The notes: generated from the letters alone by a model not told the origin. Numbered from the stretch's first letter, positions 22,671-35,931 are shown. The stretch: 64,000 bases of DNA from Acheta domesticus (GCA_031308135.1 JAHLJT010003656.1:57332174-57396173), one strand, 5' to 3'. Translations and numbers: made by a program.

Positions 22671-23976
22671 AGAAAATTTCGTCGCCCGGAATTGCCTCTC
22701 TCTGTGGAAGTGCTGTCAGCAGTCGAAGCGTCAGCGCTGGATGTCATGCCAGAGGTGGCATAATAAATAAATAAACAATATAAATTAAGTGGAATATTAT
22801 TATTTCACATCTAGCACATGGTTATTTAGATTTATACTAAAAAATCGTTTTAAAGTCACTAAATAAATAGTTATTTAACTTAAAATTCTATGCGCGCGTT
22901 TCGACCCCGTTCAGACCACCGTGCGGCGTCCACAGCGTGGATTACACGCGGCGGGGAGCCGGCTCTCGTCAGCGCGCACGTAATTCGCCAACCTCTCCGT
23001 CTCTTCTTCTCGTTCCGGGATACGCAGTTCGTCCCGTCCAGAACCGTCTTGTTCCGTCTCGTCCAGATCTGTCCCTCGTTGGTACGCTTCCGTGCGTAGA
23101 CAATGCACGTCGCAATTTATAGCAATGCGAATAAAAAGTTATTTTGCGTACAGTGCAGCTACGTATAAGCAGTAAAGCGTTTAGTCCTTCTGCTGCACGT
23201 ATTAGATTGCAGTGATCGCAATCTCTCGCCACTCAACTTCACTTCCGAATTCACAGCGTTTCACTATTCATTTCTGCCTGAAACGTTCTAATTATTGAAC
23301 TTTGATAACTTTCGTGCCCTATTTCCGACACAGCCTCCCGGAATGCATTAGAACTATTCCGACATATTCTAGCTAACACAGCATCTACTGTGAAAACTCC
23401 TAAGTAACTGTAGATTTCGAGAGAGTAGCTGGATGAATAATAACCAAGTGCGAAGTGGCAAGAGACAAGAAAGCTTTTCTTTGGCTGTCAGCGGTATTTA
23501 TCAGCTCCTCTCCTCAAATGTAGGGGAGAGTTCCTTTGACTCCCTCACCTAGCGGACAGCTGCGCGCGTCGCAAACCCTTTTCGCGCGGTCGGCCGGGTG
23601 TTTTCACGGGCTGCCGCCAGGTCGCGCTCCCGCGACTATCGCCGTGCTTGCTTACGGAACGTACTGTTCCCTGGCGTCGCGTACGTTGCTTGGGCGTGCG
23701 TGAGACTTTGAATTTCTATCAAATGTCATAGAATATACGGAGTAATATACATTCATACGTATATACGACCAAGAAGCGAATAACTCAGTTTTTCCATGGC
23801 AATGTTGTCAAAACTATGTGAATTCTAAACTTGTATTGGAAAAAGAAGCTTGATACCATACAGCTCTTACGCGTCACAACAATGATACGCAATTCACAGA
23901 AATTTTCGACTGCGAAACGGAATTCCATTGTTGCATTCCCTGCATTGTCGATAGCATGACCTTATTTGAGGATATA
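22671..23976. other. GC-rich patches without recognised gene
   Basis: CpG-rich patches at 22880-23120 and 23540-23720 lie in otherwise AT-rich DNA. Around 23735-23775 a degraded piece of the Helentron-like 5' end (TATACGGAGTAATATAC) is visible. I see no supported coding sequence; short frames are compositional. A lost LTR or a promoter is possible. Confidence 0.35.
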
Positions 23977-25535
23977 TTTTTACTTTCCCGTATACGTGCG
24001 AATATACGGAGTAATATACGTAGTATAGGGAAAGTTATGTAATGCTGCACGAAAAAACGGGGAATTTTCGGCAGAAAAAATTAATTGCCGGGCCGTGAAA
24101 ACGAAAAGTGGATAAAACCATTGCTAAATTAAGAAAAAAAAATCCCCTAATACTGGTAGCCAGAATTCCTCTTTTGTGGGTCCTTGATATCGAAAAACCA
24201 ATTGAAAGCAAAACGTCCGTCCGTGTGTCCGGTGTATGAGAACAACACGAACGCCAAACCATGCGTACGATTTTTTTCCAAGTTAATTCACGTAGCATTG
24301 TAGGCTAGGGGGTTTTTGTTTGTTATTTCGTTTGGTCGTTTATTTGAAGCTATAGTATGAATATATTGAAGCTATTTGTAGCATTTATGTGAACCCCTGT
24401 CCATTTGGCCTGAGTCGAAGCTCTGAGATTTTGAAAGACATTCTTAGAAATTTACGGGTATTTTACCTGAAGACCCCGGACATTTTCAAAATTTTCACAA
24501 AAACGGCTCCAAATTTTTTCTTTAAATTTCTTGTGGGAATAGTGTAAAATACACTTATTAAAGTGGAATACGTCCGATTTTCAGGGTTAACTCTGAATTT
24601 TCGAAAATTGCAAGAGACTGAATTTTTTTGGCATCTTCCTCCAACTGCAAAATTAAAGATAGAGATTTTTACTTTAAATTAAATTTGTTCTCCAGAGTGC
24701 GTTCATTCTTTATGGCGATGAACATTTTTTTAAAAAAATAGTAGTTTTCGCGCAATATTACGTGCAATATATGTAATTTAAAAAAAATACAAAAACAAGA
24801 TTTTCAAGACAACAATATTGTAATGTTTTTGACTTTCTCTCACGTCGTTAATACTTACATTAGTGGCGATTTGTTCACATTATTATAATTATGAATACAT
24901 GTGCTTTAAATAATGTCAAGTAAAGTTCCTCGAGAACTCATCCGTTTTCTGTGAAACTTATATCAAAATTCCGCATTTTCAGAAACGCTAAAACGCCATT
25001 TTCTCATAAATGGCTACATATTTTTTTTTGAAATATTTCGAACGGGTAGTGCGAATTTCACGTTAAGTTCAATTTTGGGTATTTTTTTGTTTTTGCAAAA
25101 ATTATACAAATGTATTTTTTTAATTTGTCACACCTTTAATATGCACATTACCAGCAATTTGTAGACACTATTGTATTTGTATGTTAATGTGCTTAAATGG
25201 AGTCAAGTGAAGTTTTTTGAAAACTCAAAACATTTTCTATGAAAAAGAGCTTCAAATTTTGAATTTTTGGAAGTGCTTAAACTTTCAAAACGGCTCTAGA
25301 AAATTGTCATTTAGGACGAGGTTTTACTGTTCTTTAATATTCTTAAATTAATATTTCCGTTGTACATTAGGAAATATCAAACATACGAAAAATCAAGACA
25401 ATGTCAAACACACGTACTATGGGCGACGATAGATGGCAGCTGGCAAGAGTATGTGTCAGGTCGGAATAGCTAGCCGAGACGAAAGGAAATAGAAATCTAT
25501 ACGGAAAAGTCTGTTCCATTGTGTAGCATTACTAG
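23977..25535 (+). mobile_element. Helentron-like element copy G
   Basis: Starts TTTTTACTTTCCCGTATACG and ends GTGTAGCATTACTAG before a T run. It has a first-type head with short GTCC words near 24217, then body monomers and the 3' region; about 1.56 kb with an internal deletion near 24800. No coding capacity. Confidence 0.8.
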
Positions 25536-25664
25536 TTTTTTTTTTAATTTTTACAAAATCAGGCATTCCAAAGAACATGAAACCCGCAGCATTGTTTTAA
25601 TCTTCGTTTATGCTATCTAAGGGACCTTAGTTAGCTTAAAGGAAGCTTAAATTTGATTAAATTG
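25536..25664. other. Spacer between Helentron-like copies
   Basis: Short AT-rich spacer with no recognised feature. Confidence 0.3.
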
Positions 25665-25895
25665 AGACCAATTTATCCAAAAATTTGGCATTTAGGATGA
25701 AATTTTTACTGTTCTTTAATATTATTAAATAATATTTTCCTTCTACTATAAGAATCCGAAAAATTAAGGAAATGTCAAAAAAAACATTGTTTAAGTGGTG
25801 ATAGATGGCAGCTGGCAAGTCCGAATAGCTAGCCAAGACCTAAGGAAATAGAAAAATAATACGGAAAAGTCTGTGCCATTCTATAGCACCACCAG
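25665..25895 (+). mobile_element. Helentron-like 3' end fragment H
   Basis: The final ~230 bp of the family, ending GGAAAAGTCTGTGCCATTC and ACCACCAG before T. The 5' part is absent. Confidence 0.75.
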
Positions 25896-27104
25896 TTCTT
25901 CCTAGTGACGCAGGTGTTGTTGAGCTTTTACGTAAGAGGATTTAGTCATTCATACAAGTAAATTATGCTATTGAGTATCATAATTATTTCGAGGATTGAA
26001 TGAAGGAATAGTGTCATTTTGCACTTTGAGCAGGTTCTACAGTCGAAATATTTGATACAACTTTTACTTTAGTGATAATGTTAGTACTACGTTCTATTAG
26101 CGGCACAGAGGTTTTCTCTATCGGTGACATGGCCTTGCACTTTCACATTGCGTTAATGATACGCATTTGTAATATTTAGTATCTTTTGGAATACATAACT
26201 CTCGTACTTCTTTCAAGAACGTAATGATATTTAATGTTTAATTGAGAAAAAACCTAATCACTCCAATAGATTTTCGAAACAAATTGATGTGATTTAACTA
26301 AAATTAATGTTGAAATTTATATTTATAATCCTCTAAGTACGCCAAGAATATTGATTTTTAATAATTTATCCAGTATTAAATGATACTTTAAGTAGTATTT
26401 AATGGTTGTGTAAGTTCAGATGAAGATCATAATTTCGTTCAGTTAAACAATTTTTGAAGTATATTAAACCTTTAATATGCACATTACCAGCAATTTGTAT
26501 TGTAGAGAGAAGGAATGTTTTAAAAATATTAAACTCTTGTAAAATGTTGTATTGCTCTGATTTGGTTTCATTTTTACAAAACATTTCAAATATCTTCCTG
26601 TTCTTGGCATATACGAATTTAATATTCCGAAACGATTTACGTAATTATTTCCGGCTTTGCAGCTACAGTCAAATGACGGTATTTGCAAGAGGTAGGCGCG
26701 GACGAAAAAGGCTAGAGACAGGAGTTCTAACCTCCTGTGAATCCGAAGCAGATGTTTCCTGCATTTCACGGGTAAAACAAGATGGGCTCGCACGAATAAT
26801 TTTAAATACAAAATAATCTATAATATACCGAAGTGGAACTATTAAATGATAAAGTAGTGCAGTTTTCAACTAACGTCATTATAAAATCCAATAAGAACAA
26901 ACAGAAAACAAAAATAAAGCAAAAATTGATTTCGTAACGAAAGTACATTAAAAGAGTTGCGAAAAGGAATAGTACGTTTATAATGCCTTCATTCTGTGTA
27001 AAAATTTAAATACTGATAAAGTTCTGTGTGCACATCTTTCGCTCTAAAAATAATTATTAATAAAACACTGAAATATGCGAAATAACATTAAGAAAACAAC
27101 GACG
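25896..27104. other. No recognised gene
   Basis: AT-rich. A ~40-bp body fragment of the Helentron-like family (TTAATATGCACATTACCAGC) is visible at about 26466-26500. Nothing else is recognised. Confidence 0.35.
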
Positions 27105-27178
27105 TATTATTATTATTATTACTGTTTTAATTACTATTATTATATTATTATTATTAATATATTTTTATTATTATTAAG
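27105..27178. repeat. (ATT)n microsatellite, imperfect
   Basis: Imperfect trinucleotide repeat of TAT/ATT units. Confidence 0.85.
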
Positions 27179-27239
27179 GATCTTGATAAATCTCGATTTA
27201 TTTTCCTTGCTTGACGTGCTTCGTATTTGTGAATATTGT

Positions 27240-27540
27240 GGGTGAAAACGCATGCTTGGAAGTGCGAGAAATTTCGCCTCTAGCCTGAGCCCAGCGGGGG
27301 CGGGCCTGGGACTACGGGGGCGGCGTGGGTTCGGCGGGTGAAGGCGCTGTGATAACCCGGGTTGCGGCACGCGCGGCGCTTGGCCGAGGCGAAGTCCTGC
27401 CGTTACGTCACGCTTGGCACGGCGCGGCGCGGCGCGGCGCGGCGCGGCGGAGATGCAACCCCGGGACCACGATGACCAACCCACCCACCCAGAGCCAGTG
27501 GCACAGCCAGAGGCCATTTCTCTCATCCTCTCTCGCACAC
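27240..27540. repeat. GC-rich block with (GGCGC)n run
   Basis: CpG-dense block containing six GGCGC-type repeats at 27419-27450. A similar (CCGCG)n run lies in the block at 57060-57370. No gene is supported. Confidence 0.6.
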
Positions 27541-28435
27541 TCTCGGACAAAAAAAAAAAAAACAAACAAACAAACTTCCCTAAGCGAAGAAATGCATGAA
27601 GGGGAGGAAGGGTAGTTTCAAAGGTAGATTAAATTCTTGAATACTTCGACTTGCATATCTCTAAAATTTCTTATAATTATAATATTAAAAAATCGTAAAA
27701 TGTATACTTCCTCCGTAGAATTTTGGGTGATTCGTTTCATTCAGTATTTTGAAGGGGGAGGAGATCTAAAACTACTAATCCTGAAATGCAACACCTCTTG
27801 GCCCACTTAAGGCACTGTGTCATAGCTATGATTCTCACACAAAAGACATCGCTGCAATCTATTATGGAGCAGAATTAAAGATAGAGTCACGCTGCGGGGA
27901 GCGTCTTGGAATTTGCTCTGGAGGTGTGGCGTGTGTACAGCGTGATTTCCTGGGGTAATGAACTCGGGGTAACTTATGGACCAGCGAAAACAGGGGAAAC
28001 GATGATGGATCTCACTAAATAAGTCATGCAAAAAATTACAACTTCAAAATGTAAACAACGTTATCGCAGTTATATTTCAACGCAGTCACCATTTGAAGAT
28101 GAACTTCTAACTGCACAAAATATTTCGACGGGTATCAATAGAAATGCTCTAAACAATGATATGTGATCGAATTTTAATTAAATCTGGTCACGTTCTGGAA
28201 AACTAGGGCAAGCATATTTTTATTTTATCTTTGGAGTTTGTATACAAAAATACCATTATCAATTCGACTGTTCACTTTCCATGACAAGGGATTGATAAGA
28301 ATGTGCAGCCAATAGTAATCTTGGATGATTCAATCATACTGTCTAAGGAATCAGCCAGTCTAGGAAATCCTCCATTCTTCAAATTATTGTTGTGAGTTGT
28401 CTTTAAAAGGTTTGGCTACATATCACGATGGGCGA
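27541..28435. other. No recognised feature
   Basis: AT-rich sequence without recognised genes or repeats. Confidence 0.35.
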
Positions 28436-29982
28436 TTTTTACTTTCCCGTATACGTACGTATATACCGAGTAAAATACGTAGTAATAGGGAAAGTTAAGT
28501 GTTGCTGCGCGAAAAAACAGGGAATTTTAGGCAGAAAGAATTCATTGCCGGGTCCTGATGAAAAGTTGATAAAACCCGTTGCTAAATTAACAAACAAAAT
28601 TCTCTGACACATGATGTAGCCAGAATCAGTGTTTTGTGGGTCCTTGATACCGAAAAACCAATTGAAAGCAAAACGTTCGTCTGTCCGTCCGTCTGCCTGT
28701 CCGTCTGAGACCACTACTAGCGCCTAAACCACTCCTAGGAATTTTTCCAAATTGAAGAAACCCCGATCGATCTAGCTCTAGTCGAAGCTTTGAGATTTTG
28801 AAAAACTTTCTTTACAATTTGGGGTACTTTACATGAAGCCCTCCCAACATTTTCAAAATTTTCTCAAAAAAACGGTTAAAATATTTTTTCTTTAAATCTC
28901 TTGTAAGAATAAAGTAAATTACACTTTTTAAGGTGGCGTAGGTCTGATTTTCACGGTTAACTCTGAATTTTCGAAAATTGCAAAACTTTGAAATTTTTTC
29001 GTTATCTTCCTACAACTACAAAATTGAAGATAGAGATTTTTTCTTCAAATACAATTTGTTCTCCATAGTGAGTTCTTTCTTTAAGGTCATGCACATTGTT
29101 TTAAAAATTTTAGTAGTTAAGGGGCAATATTTTGTGCAACATGTGTAATTTTAAAAAAATACTAAAACAAGATTTTCTCAAAACGGCTAAAAGTTTTTCT
29201 TTAAAGTTTTGGTAGGGATAGTGCCTAATGTACTGTATGAGATGACATAAACGTCATGTTGTTCTCTTCTTTTGTTTTTTCACAAATTACAAAAATGTAT
29301 TTTTTTTGACTTGGCTCTCAAGTCGTTAATATTTACACTAGCGGCGATTTGTTCAAATTATTATATTTATGAATACATGTGCTTTAAATAGTGCGAAGTA
29401 AAGTTGCGGAAACTCAACCCTTTTCTGTGAAAACTATCTCAAAATTTGGCATTTTCAGAAATGCTCTAGCACCATTTTCTAATAAATGGCTCCAATTGTT
29501 TTCTTCAAACATTTGGTACGGATAGTGCCAATTACACTCTTTAATGTGACGTAAAGGTCATTTTGGTGTATTTTTTTATTTTTTTCGAAAATTACACAAA
29601 TGTATTTTTTTACAAGATCTCTCAAACCGTTAATATGTACGTTTCCTACAATTTGTGAGTTAATGTGCTTCGAAAATACAAAATATTCCTGTGAAAAAGA
29701 TCTTTAAATTTTTCATTTAAAGTAGCGTCTAAATGCCTTTCTCTTATAAACGGCTCCCAATTTTTCAAAAAAATTGCAATTTGAGGCGACGTTTGACTGT
29801 TCTTTAATATTCTTAAAATAATATTTCAGTTCTGCTATTAAGAAAACGTTAAAAAATGTAATTTGGGCGACGATACATGGCAGCTGATAAGAGTATATGG
29901 CAAGTCCGAATAGCTAGCCGAGACCGAAAGAAACAGAAAAATACTACTGGAAAATCTGTGGCAAATCTGTAGCATCACTTGT
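28436..29982 (+). mobile_element. Helentron-like element copy I
   Basis: Starts TTTTTACTTTCCCGTATACG and ends AGCATCACTTG before TTT. First-type head with a short GTCCGTCC tract at 28685. The body shows the recurrent CTCAAAAACGGCTCC-like word at about 28865, 29180, 29482 and 29750, that is, monomers of about 300 bp. Roughly 1.55 kb. Confidence 0.8.
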
Positions 29983-31862
29983 TTTCCGCTGAGAGACTTA
30001 TAATCGATACTATTTGAAATTCACGAGTCCGCGACATCAGCCAGATCGATGTGGGAATGTTAATTTTGGAGAAAATTGTCTGAACGGTTTAGGTCCCTAT
30101 TCTGAAAATAGTAATTACATATAACTGATATATAACAGTATCTTGTTTATAATTTTGTATGTAAACACAGGACTTTAAAAGGCGAATATTCTGTACTAAG
30201 ATGGTGTTTTTTGAGATTTTATTATAATAAACGGTTAATTTTATAAATGCAATTGTGTATAGTTGCGATGAAGATGACGCTCAGGACACTTCATTCTCGA
30301 CATTCCTACTACAGAAGTATTATGAATAGCGTCTCCTCCATTAAACGCTTCTTACAGAATATATAGTGGGAAATGACCTCGGAGAACTGTCGTGCATCAA
30401 AACAGCACTAATGTTCTTTTGCTCGCATCGCTTTTAACTACAAACATAATACACCAATGGCGTCATAAGCACTGATTAGATGTAACAGCGTTCAGTGTTA
30501 ATGCTATCTGTGTTTTTTTCTAGACGCTTCTTCTTGCATTCTAATACGTTTTTGAAAACACCTCTTAAAAATATGAGCCCTAAGGTAGTCTGAAAAATAA
30601 ATTATTTAGAAAAATGTTATACAAACTAGCCCTGGGCAGATATTCTTGAATTTGTAAATTATGGTTTTAAAAATGAAAATTCGTCCTTGAACCCAACATC
30701 GATCGCTAGGCCCTGAACTATATGCCTCATCACTATGGGTCTGATATTATGCGTTTATAAACAATGTAATGTTGTTAATTTGTTTTCAAACAGAGGCCCG
30801 TTCAAAAAACTCGCACAAAATATAAAATAGTCAATTTAATTTTGCGTGTATTTCGGGATTCTGATCACTTTATGAAGGTGTTTCCAGAAAAACCAAACCT
30901 CCAAAGATGCGGTTGAAGCTATTTCAAATTTTTCAAACATTTCTTTTGGGGGGCAACCCAGACTCAGGTTTTAAGAGTCTAGGACATACCGTTTCGATAA
31001 TTTGGTAAGTGTAATATATGTTGCAGGTTCTGCTTGCACCTGTTGATTTCTTTGTGGCAAAATATATAAATCCCAAAATCTACTCGTATCGCGAAAATCG
31101 TATAAAATTCTATTTTTTGTCTGAAACTTGTTGGAAGTACCCATGGAGGGCGATCCCTATTCAGGATAAACACGTTTACGAGGTTTTTGTCGAAGACATC
31201 TAATAAATCGTAAAAACCGTATGATATTCTTAGTGAGAAGATTTATAGAACATATTCAAACGTTAAGTCGGTAAGTCGTTGTTTTAAAAGAAAATAGCTT
31301 CACACTGGAACCCAATTTCGAGCAGCAAGGCTCTGATCTGTGAGTATAAAAACGTTAATCACCTTTTGTATTATATAATCATAAAAGACTGAATATATTG
31401 TCACATCTGAGTCAATACCTCCAAAAAAAAGGCAAAAATTCACTTTATAGAACCCAAAAATTGGATAATTCTTGCCCTATGTGAAGTAAATTACTTCCTC
31501 TGTTGAGTAGTTTTTCAAAACACTTCACTATAGAGTTTTATCAAACTAGTTTCTTCAAAAATTGTACATGTTCGTTTATAATGAGCTGATTTTTTAGAAC
31601 AGATTTTAGGGCAAAAATTTCAATCTTCCATTTTGTAGTTTTCAAATGTTAAATTTTTGCAATTTTCGAAAATACGGAGAGTTAGATGAAAATGAGACCT
31701 AAACCATTCTTTGAAGCCATTTCTGAAGCGTTTTGAAAAAAAACTGAAAGAAAAAAAAATTGGTGCGATAAACTTTTTTAGCCATTGCATAACTTTCAGG
31801 AACAAATTACTCAGAAATTTTTTTTTTTCCAAAAAATATACATAATCCTCTTCTAAGGTTGA
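29983..31862. other. No gene; possible ancient Helentron-like relic at its end
   Basis: AT-rich. From about 31560 to 31860 the words resemble an inverted, strongly diverged body of the Helentron-like family (for example TTTTCGAAAATAC and AATGAGACCTA). The similarity is weak. The rest is unrecognised. Confidence 0.3.
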
Positions 31863-32067
31863 TTTTTACTTCCCCGTATTCGTAGTATGGGGAAGTTATG
31901 TAATACTGCGCAAATGGGGAATTTTCAGCAGAAAAAAATTCATTGCCGGGCCCTGATAACAAAATAGTGGGTAAAACCAGTTGCTAAATTAAGAAAATCC
32001 CCTAATACGTAGTGTAGGTAGAATCCCTGTTTTATGGGTCCTTGATACCGAAAAACCAATTGAAAGC

Positions 32068-32230
32068 AAAACATCCGTCTGTCCATCCGCCTGTCCGTCC
32101 GTCTGTCCGTCCGTCTGTCCGTCCGTCTGTCCGTCCGCCTGTCCGTCCACCTGTCCGTCCGTCCGTTCGTCCGTCTGTCCGTCCGTCTGTCCGTCCGTCT
32201 GTCCGTCCGTCTGTCCGTCCGTCCGTCCGC
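32068..32230 (+). repeat. (GTCCGTCCGTCT)n microsatellite inside composite J
   Basis: Repeats of GTCCGTCCGTCT, the expanded form of a short GTCC tract found at the same place in other copies. Open frames through it (Arg-Thr-Asp or Pro-Ser-Val-Arg repeats) are artefacts. Confidence 0.95.
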
Positions 32231-33407
32231 CAAAAGTACATTTTTTTGTCATTTTCTTAAATTTTCGATTTCCTTTTGGTAGAACGGAAACATTAATTTT
32301 AGAATATTAGAGAACGCAAAAACCTAGTCATAAATGACAATTTTCTTTTAAAAATTATGAGCCGTTTAAGAGAAAATGGCGTTTTAGCGCTACTAAAATG
32401 CGAAATTTGAAGCTCATTTTCACAGAAAATGTTTCAGTTTTCAAAATACTTTATTTGAAGTTATTTGAAACACACTCACAAATATAATAACGTTTACAAA
32501 TTGCTGTTAATGTGCATATTTAAGATATGAGAGATCTTTCAAAAAAATTACAATTATGTAATTTTTGAAAAATCAAAAAAAAACCCTCAAAATATACTTT
32601 ACGCTATACTAAAGAGTGTAATTAGCACTATCCATTACAAAAGTTTCAAGAAAAAATTTGCAGCCATATATGAGAAAATGGCGTTTGAGCGTTTCTGAAA
32701 ATGCGAAATTTTGAGCTACTTTTCACAGAAAACGGTTGTGTTTTCGAGAAACTTTACTTGACATTATTTAAAGTACATGAACTCGTAAATATAATAATGT
32801 GAAAAAATCGCCGCTAATGTAAATATTATCGACGTGATAAACATGTGGAAAAATTTACATTTTTGTAATTTTTGAAAAAACAACCTATAGAGCAATATGC
32901 CTTTTATGTCATTGATAGAGTACATTTACCACTACTCCTAAAAAAGTTTAAAGAAAAAATTTGGAGCCATTTTTGAGAAAAATCTTGTTTTTGTAATTTT
33001 TTAAAATTGCACATATTGCACGCAATATTGCAATATGCAAACAAAGAACTCACTTTGGAGAGTACATTTTATTTGAAGGAAAAATATCTATCTTCAATTT
33101 TGTAGTAGGAGAAAGACGCTGAAAAAATTGAAACTTTCACAATTTTCGAAAATTCAGTTATCAGTGAAAATCGGACCTATGCCATGTTAATAAGTGTGTT
33201 TTATTCTATTCATACAAGAAATTTATAGAAAAAATTTAAAGTCGTTTTTGAGAAAATTTTGAAAATTCCCGGGGGGCTTCATATAATGTACCCCCAAATT
33301 TTGAAGAATCTTTTTCAAAATCTCAAAGCTTCGACTAGGACCAGATCTACCGGGGAATATCCATTTTGGAAGAAATCGTACGTATGGTTTAGGCGCTAGC
33401 AGTGTTC

Positions 33408-33632
33408 ACACACGGACAGACGGCCGGACAGACGGACGGACAGTCGGACGGACAGACGGACGGACAGACGGACGGACTGACGGACGGACAGACGGACGGA
33501 CAGACAGACGGACGGACGGACAGACGGACGGACAGACGGACGGACGGACAGACGGACGGACAGACGGACGGACAGACGGACGGACAGACGGACGGACAGA
33601 CGGACGGACGGACGGACAGACAGACGGACGTT
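33408..33632 (-). repeat. (GACGGACGGACA)n microsatellite inside composite J
   Basis: Same repeat as at 32068-32230, on the opposite strand, expanded to about 225 bp. Confidence 0.95.
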
Positions 33633-33873
33633 TTCCTTTCAATTGGTTTTTCGGTACCAAGGACCTAAAAATCAGGGTTTCTGGCTACACCATTTTTTAG
33701 GGGATTTTTTTTCTTAATTTAGCAACTGGTTTTATCCACTCTTTCGTTTTCACGGCCCGGCAATGAATTTTTTTCCGCCGAAAATTGGCCATTTTTTCGC
33801 GCAGCATTACATAACTTTCCCTATACTATGTATATCACTCCGTGTATACGTACGTATGCGGGAAAGTAAAAAT

Positions 33874-34735
33874 ACAGAAAAAGATTTTCTCAAAAACGAT
33901 TCCAATTTTTTTTTTAACTTTTGATAAGGATAGTCTACTCATCTACTCATAGTCTATTCATCCATTCTATGACATGATATAAACGCTGCATTGTCCTATT
34001 CTTTTGTTTTTTTAAATGAATTTTTTTGTCTCTCACGTCGTTAATATTTACTTTCGCGGCGATTAGTTCACAATATTATATTAATGAGTACTTGCTCTTT
34101 AAATAATTTCAAATAAAGTTTCTCAAAACCTCAACCGTTTTCTATGAAAATTAGCACAAAATTACGCATTTTCAGAAATGTTCAAACACTATTTTCCCAA
34201 AAGTGGGTCCAAATTTTTTCTACAAACGTTTCGACCGGATAGTGCAAATTGCACACTTTAATATGCCATGAAGTTCATTTCGTTTTTTTCAAACATTACA
34301 GAAATGTAATTTTTTTGAAAGTACCCTCACACCGTTAATTTCAGCAATGTGTAAACTCCATTGTATTTCTAAGTGTAAGTATTTCAAATGACTTTTAATG
34401 AAGTTTTTCGAAATCACAAATGCTTCCTGTGGAAACGAACTTCAATTTTAGCATTTGCATTTGCGGTTAAACATCATTTTCTTAAAAACGGCTCCAAATG
34501 TTTCAAAGACAATTGGCACTTAGGACGAGGTTTTACTGTTTTTCAATATTCTTAAAATAATAATTCCGCTCTACTGTTAAAAATCCGAAAAATTAAGAAA
34601 ATGTCAAAAACTGTATTTTGGACGGCGATAGATTGAAGCTGACAAGAGTATGTGTCAAGTCCATGTAGCTAAACGAGACCAGAGGAAATAGAAAACTAAT
34701 ACGGGAAAGGCTGTGCCATTCTGTAGCACCACTAG
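33874..34735 (+). mobile_element. Helentron-like fragment K
   Basis: Begins inside the body at the same word as fragment C (AAAAAGATTTTCTCAAAAACG), directly after the 5' end of a minus copy, and runs to a perfect 3' end (AATACGGGAAAG, hairpin, ACCACTAG, then T). The 5' half is absent. Confidence 0.75.
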
Positions 34736-34785
34736 TTTAGAATAGATTTTGTTCAACGCAAAAAACACAATTTTCAATTTTGTAA

Positions 34786-35803
34786 TTTTTACTTTCCCGT
34801 ATACATACGTATATATGGAGTGATATACATAGTGCAGGAAAAGTTATGGAATGCGAAAAAAAAAACGAATTTTCGGCAGAAAAAAATTATTACCCCGCTC
34901 TGATAACGAAACTAATGGTGCTACCTTAATAAATGTACTTTACTCTACTGTCACAAGAAATTTAAAGAAGAAATTTGGAGCCGTTATTGAGAAAATTTCG
35001 AAAATGTCCGGGGGAGGGGTTGTGTTCATGTAAAATAAAGTACCCCCAAAAATTAATGAATGTTTTTCAAAATCTCAGAGCTTCTACTCTGGGCCGATGG
35101 ATTTGAGTTTCATCAATTTGGAAAAAATCGTACGATAATATCGATAATATTTACATTAACGGCGATTTGTTCACAATATTATATTTACGAGTACTTGTGA
35201 TTCACACAATGTCAAGTAAACTTTCTCGAGGACAACCGTTTTCTGTGAAAACTAGCTCAAAATTTCGCATTTTCAGAAACGCTCAAACGCCATTTTCTCG
35301 TAAATGGCTCCAGATTTTTTCTTCAAACTTTTCGTGGTATTTTTTTTTCAAAAACTACACTAATGTAATTGTTTTGAAAGATCTCTCACAGCCTTAATAT
35401 GCACATTACGAGCAATTTGTAAACACTATTGGTTTTGTGAGTTAACGGGCTTCAAATAACTTCAAATGAAGTTTTTGAAAACTCAACAATTTTCTGTGAA
35501 AAAAAGCTTCGATTCGCGCATTTTTAGTAGCGTTTCAACGCCATTTTCTTCAAAACGGCTCCAAATGTTTTAAAGAAAATTGCCATTTAGGACGAGATTT
35601 TAGTGTTCTTTAATATTCGGAAATTAATGTTTCCGTTATACCATTAGAAAACCAAAAAATTGAGAAAATGTCAAAAAACTGTACTTTGGGCGGCGATAGA
35701 TGGCAGCTGGCTTGAGTATTTGGCAATTCCAAATAGCTAGCCGAAGGCCAAGGAAATAAAAACCTAATACAGAAAGTCTGTGCCATTCTGTAGCACCATT
35801 AGT
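34786..35803 (+). mobile_element. Helentron-like copy L with an internal inversion
   Basis: A + strand 5' end at 34786 (TTTTTACTTTCCCGTATACA) and + strand 3' end at 35803 (AGCACCATTAG). Between them, 34919-35134 reads as the minus strand of the body (ACCTTAATAAATGTAC ... AAAAAATCGTACG). The body then resumes on the + strand. Confidence 0.75.
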
Positions 35804-35931
35804 TTGTTATCACGGCCCAGCAACGAATTTTTTTCTGCCGAAAATTTGCCATTTTTTCGCGCAGCATGACATAACTTTCCCTGTACTATGTATATTACTC
35901 GGTATATACGTACGTATAGGGGAAAGTCAAA
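35804..35931 (-). mobile_element. Helentron-like 5' end fragment M
   Basis: Inverted first-type head and 5' terminus (CAGCATGACATAACTTTCCC ... GTATAGGGGAAAGTCAAAAA), directly abutting the 3' end of copy L. Confidence 0.7.

Larger units (their letters stand above)
31863..33873. mobile_element. Helentron-like composite J with two outward 5' ends
   Basis: From 31863 to 32230 it is a + strand head with 5' terminus (TTTTTACTTCCCCGTATTCG) and a GTCC microsatellite. At 32231 it switches without spacer to the minus strand body (CAAAAGTACATTTTTTTGTC), which runs to a second 5' terminus at 33873. Both outer ends are therefore 5' ends, and the ~140-bp 3' end of the minus copy is missing. The two heads form arms of about 370-470 bp in inverted orientation. 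Confidence 0.75.

Noticed and set aside
27325..27615. Coding exon in the GC-rich block
   Set aside because: Open in several frames on both strands with Ala/Arg/Pro bias, explained by composition.
32032..32260. Long frames of Arg-Thr-Asp-Gly or Pro-Ser-Val-Arg repeats
   Set aside because: Translation of the GTCC/GGAC microsatellite in several frames on both strands; not a protein.
33402..33668. CRISPR-like regular repeats
   Set aside because: Uninterrupted 12-bp microsatellite with no spacers, in a eukaryotic context.
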